From the NCBI GenBank assembly GCA_903819605.1, contig CAIJEA010000192.1, positions 1 through 7,992 of the forward strand: a stretch of 7,992 nucleotides of DNA. The letters run 5' to 3'. A model generated the notes under the pieces. That model was given only the letters and a program-made list of their open reading frames with translations. It did not search any database and was not told the DNA's origin. Each line of letters starts with the position of its first letter. Within the stretch, counting starts at the first letter, position 1. The translations under genes were made by a program, and so were the position numbers. Below are positions 6,372 through 7,992 of this stretch, in pieces. The DNA comes from an uncultured cyanobacterium. Lineage in GTDB: Bacteria > Cyanobacteriota > Cyanobacteriia > Pseudanabaenales > Pseudanabaenaceae.

Positions 6372-7613
6372 ATGAGAATCGCTATTATTGGAGGTGGAGC
6401 TAGTGGCATGGTCACAGCTTACTTGCTCGATAAAGAAGGACATCAGGTTACTGTATTTGAGAGGCAGCCGATGTTAGGTGGAAACATTCGGACACTCAAT
6501 AAAAACGTGAAACCGAACCAAGTCGATTGCGATGAAGTTTTAGAAGCTGGAGTGCTGGAATTTCCGACTACGTTTCATAGCTTTGTCGCGTTGATGAAAG
6601 AGCTAGACGTAGCTCTAGAACCTATCAATATTGGTTCAGCATTGTATCCCAAAAGTGGCCCTAGCTTTTTATCGGAAGTCGCGATCAATAGAAACTTCTC
6701 AGGTATCCAACGCCTGATTGAATATCTTCGATTTGATACTATCCATATCCATGCTGCTAGACTGTGGCTGGAGACTCGATTTGCTAGCATGAAGGATTTT
6801 TACGACCAGCCACTATCGCACTATCTAAAAGACGATAGTACTAGCAGTCTCTGGCTCAAGTTGCTAATAATGTATAGCTACTCGATACCGTTTGATCTAA
6901 TTGATGATTTTCCAGCAGAATTGGCGATTCCGATGTTACGAGACTATATTGCGGTTAACTGGGTCAGGGTTGAAGGCGGCGTATATACTTACTTTGAAAA
7001 GATCTTGGCGCGATTTAAGGGAGATATTGAGCTAGGTGTTGAGATCGATCGTATTTTTAGAAACTCGGATTCTGTGAATATTGTGCGATCAAAAGGTATA
7101 GTTCAGGAGTTTGATAAGGTCGTATTTGCAACACCACCTGACCAAGTGATGGCACTGTTAGCAAACCCGACAGAGGCTGAGACTAGAAGGTTTTCTGCTT
7201 GGAAATCTAATTATGCAATAACTACAGTTCATCAAGATACTTCCATGTATTTCAACCAAGGTATTCGGCAACCCACAGAATTTGATTTTTTCCAGACAAA
7301 CAGCCGATGGGGATATAACGGTTGCTTGAATCAGCTTTGTGGCATTGCATTATCACCACAACATTATTTTTTATCGTTTCAATTGGAAGAATTGATTGCC
7401 AAAGATCTCATCATTCACACACAGGAACATCACACACCTCTATACACCACTGAATCTTTTCGATACCGCGATGAAGTGGTTGCCACTAATGGAGAAAATA
7501 ATACTTACCATGCGGGAGCCTATCTTGGCGAAGGCTTGCATGAAGGAGCGATCGACTCAGCCTATCGAGTTGCTCAACTGATTGGTTTGAGTAAACCTCA
7601 ACTTTTTCCATAG
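6372..7613 (+). CDS. FAD/NAD-binding oxidoreductase, amine-oxidase-like (COG2907 type)
   Basis: This 413-residue flavoprotein has an N-terminal dinucleotide fold: IIGGGASGMVTAY (residues 5-17, Gly7-x-Gly9-x2-Gly12), Glu30 at the end of strand two, and LGGNIRT at 35-41. It also has EGGVYTYFEKIL (201-212), VVFATPPDQVMALL (250-263), and a C-terminal stretch with HHTPLYTTES near 353-362 and HAGAYLGEGLHEG at 380-392. These resemble the HPVY and GAYWGYGFHEDG motifs of the COG2907 flavoproteins, often found near lipid-modifying enzymes; the diverged GEGLHEG version suggests a distinct subgroup. Substrate unknown. The ATG at 6372 follows agag by 7 nt and gives the Rossmann motif at once. It contains no HIP1 octamer, unlike most neighbours, but one gene is too small a sample to argue transfer. 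It is separated from the upstream oxidoreductase by the 114-bp repeat and may be transcribed on its own. Confidence 0.75.
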   Translation: MRIAIIGGGASGMVTAYLLDKEGHQVTVFERQPMLGGNIRTLNKNVKPNQVDCDEVLEAGVLEFPTTFHSFVALMKELDVALEPINIGSALYPKSGPSFLSEVAINRNFSGIQRLIEYLRFDTIHIHAARLWLETRFASMKDFYDQPLSHYLKDDSTSSLWLKLLIMYSYSIPFDLIDDFPAELAIPMLRDYIAVNWVRVEGGVYTYFEKILARFKGDIELGVEIDRIFRNSDSVNIVRSKGIVQEFDKVVFATPPDQVMALLANPTEAETRRFSAWKSNYAITTVHQDTSMYFNQGIRQPTEFDFFQTNSRWGYNGCLNQLCGIALSPQHYFLSFQLEELIAKDLIIHTQEHHTPLYTTESFRYRDEVVATNGENNTYHAGAYLGEGLHEGAIDSAYRVAQLIGLSKPQLFP

Positions 7614-7923
7614 TTAACTAGCCTAACGCCCTAAAATGCTATCTAAAGTAGTGAAGTATTCATACCTCAACTCTACCTGTAGTGTTTCTAGAATTTTTTG
7701 AGACACAGCCCTCTTTCAGCATTTCATCTAGTACTTCGGAGCGGATACTCATGTTTTTTGTGGATTGTTGGAGGGTATTTTCTCCTTTTTCCCCTTGAAA
7801 CAATCTAATTTACAATCTCGTTAAAAAGTCAGCTTGTAAAGATTTATCAGGTTTTTATACAATCTCTTCAACTTATACCCTTCTCAACCATGATTTTAAA
7901 CAGAAGCATATCATTCTAAGTAC
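7614..7923. other. Gene-poor intergenic stretch
   Basis: About 310 bp with no convincing gene in the + direction: the + strand ATGs at 7636 and 7751 open frames of only about 21 and 15 codons. The sequence is AT-rich, with three scattered acaatct repeats and no clear terminator hairpin after the gene ending at 7613. One short - strand frame (7660-7752) might be a transposase remnant and is listed separately. Confidence 0.5.
7660..7752 (-). pseudogene. Possible remnant of an IS256/mutator-type transposase
   Basis: On the - strand, an ATG (complement of 7750-7752) opens a 30-residue frame ending at a TGA (complement of 7660-7662). It begins MSIRSEVLDEMLKE and then has KNSRNTTGRVEV. From memory, IS256-family transposases often begin with a similar xIRxEvLDELLK helix and further in carry an NSRNG motif followed by a GEVEV-like strand. 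Both bits in one 30-residue frame would fit a copy that has lost most of its interior. The match is short and by eye, no terminal repeats are seen, and no ribosome binding site lies at the right distance; chance remains quite possible. Confidence 0.25.
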
Positions 7924-7992
7924 TATAGCTGTCGCCAGTCATATTAGGACAAAATTAAAACCCAAAAGAGAGATGCGGCGCGAAGCGCCGCA
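7924..7992. repeat. Left half of another hairpin repeat, cut by the window end
   Basis: It begins tatagctgtcgcc at 7924, sharing the tatagc end of the 114-bp element. It ends in a perfect hairpin: tgcggcgc (7974-7981), loop gaa, gcgccgca (7985-7992). The hairpin closes exactly at the last base of the window, so the complement of the left flank (aaacccaaaagagaga) may follow outside. If so, the whole is a palindromic element of roughly 130-140 bp; this extension is a prediction. Confidence 0.5.

Overview
The window looks like a piece of a cyanobacterial chromosome. The best direct evidence is ten copies of the HIP1 octamer GCGATCGC in 8 kb (starting at 332, 1646, 1864, 2335, 3253, 3714, 3903, 4418, 5022 and 6186), far above chance. 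A copy of the short cyanobacterial palindrome gggcaattcatgaattgccc, moderate A+T content and the gene families fit this. The style of the small palindromic repeats recalls Pseudanabaena-like genomes, but that is an impression from memory and not proven here.

Layout, all genes on the + strand. (1) 3-143: the tail of an unrecognised gene cut by the window edge. (2) 161-251: a small inverted-repeat element. (3) 265-1404: a ferrochelatase-fold protein without the C-terminal CAB helix of ordinary cyanobacterial HemH; its last residues are encoded by a dispersed palindromic repeat. (4) 1459-4244: a complete zinc/manganese-type (cluster A-I) ABC importer in the order binding lipoprotein, ATPase, permease. 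The ligand set of the binding protein favours zinc. (5) 4298-4615: a 105-residue protein with one membrane helix and a Cys/His-rich tail. (6) 4658-6196: a CrtISO/RetSat-like FAD oxidoreductase. (7) 6224-6337: a 114-bp near-perfect inverted-repeat element, probably a MITE, sharing its end sequence with the element at 161-251. (8) 6372-7613: a second FAD oxidoreductase of the COG2907 amine-oxidase-like type. (9) 7614-7992: a gene-poor stretch with a possible transposase remnant on the - strand and, at the very end, the first half of another hairpin repeat.

Functionally, the left half suggests metal handling: import of Zn2+ (or Mn2+) by the ABC transporter next to a protein of the metal-chelatase fold, with a metal-binding-looking small membrane protein following. 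The right half is redox/isoprenoid or lipid chemistry by two unrelated FAD enzymes separated by a mobile repeat, so they need not be one operon. No CRISPR array, tRNA or rRNA was seen. I found no convincing novel multi-gene system; the most interesting items are the chelatase-like gene beside the importer, the repeat-derived protein tail, the orphan Cys-rich membrane protein and the family of hairpin elements.
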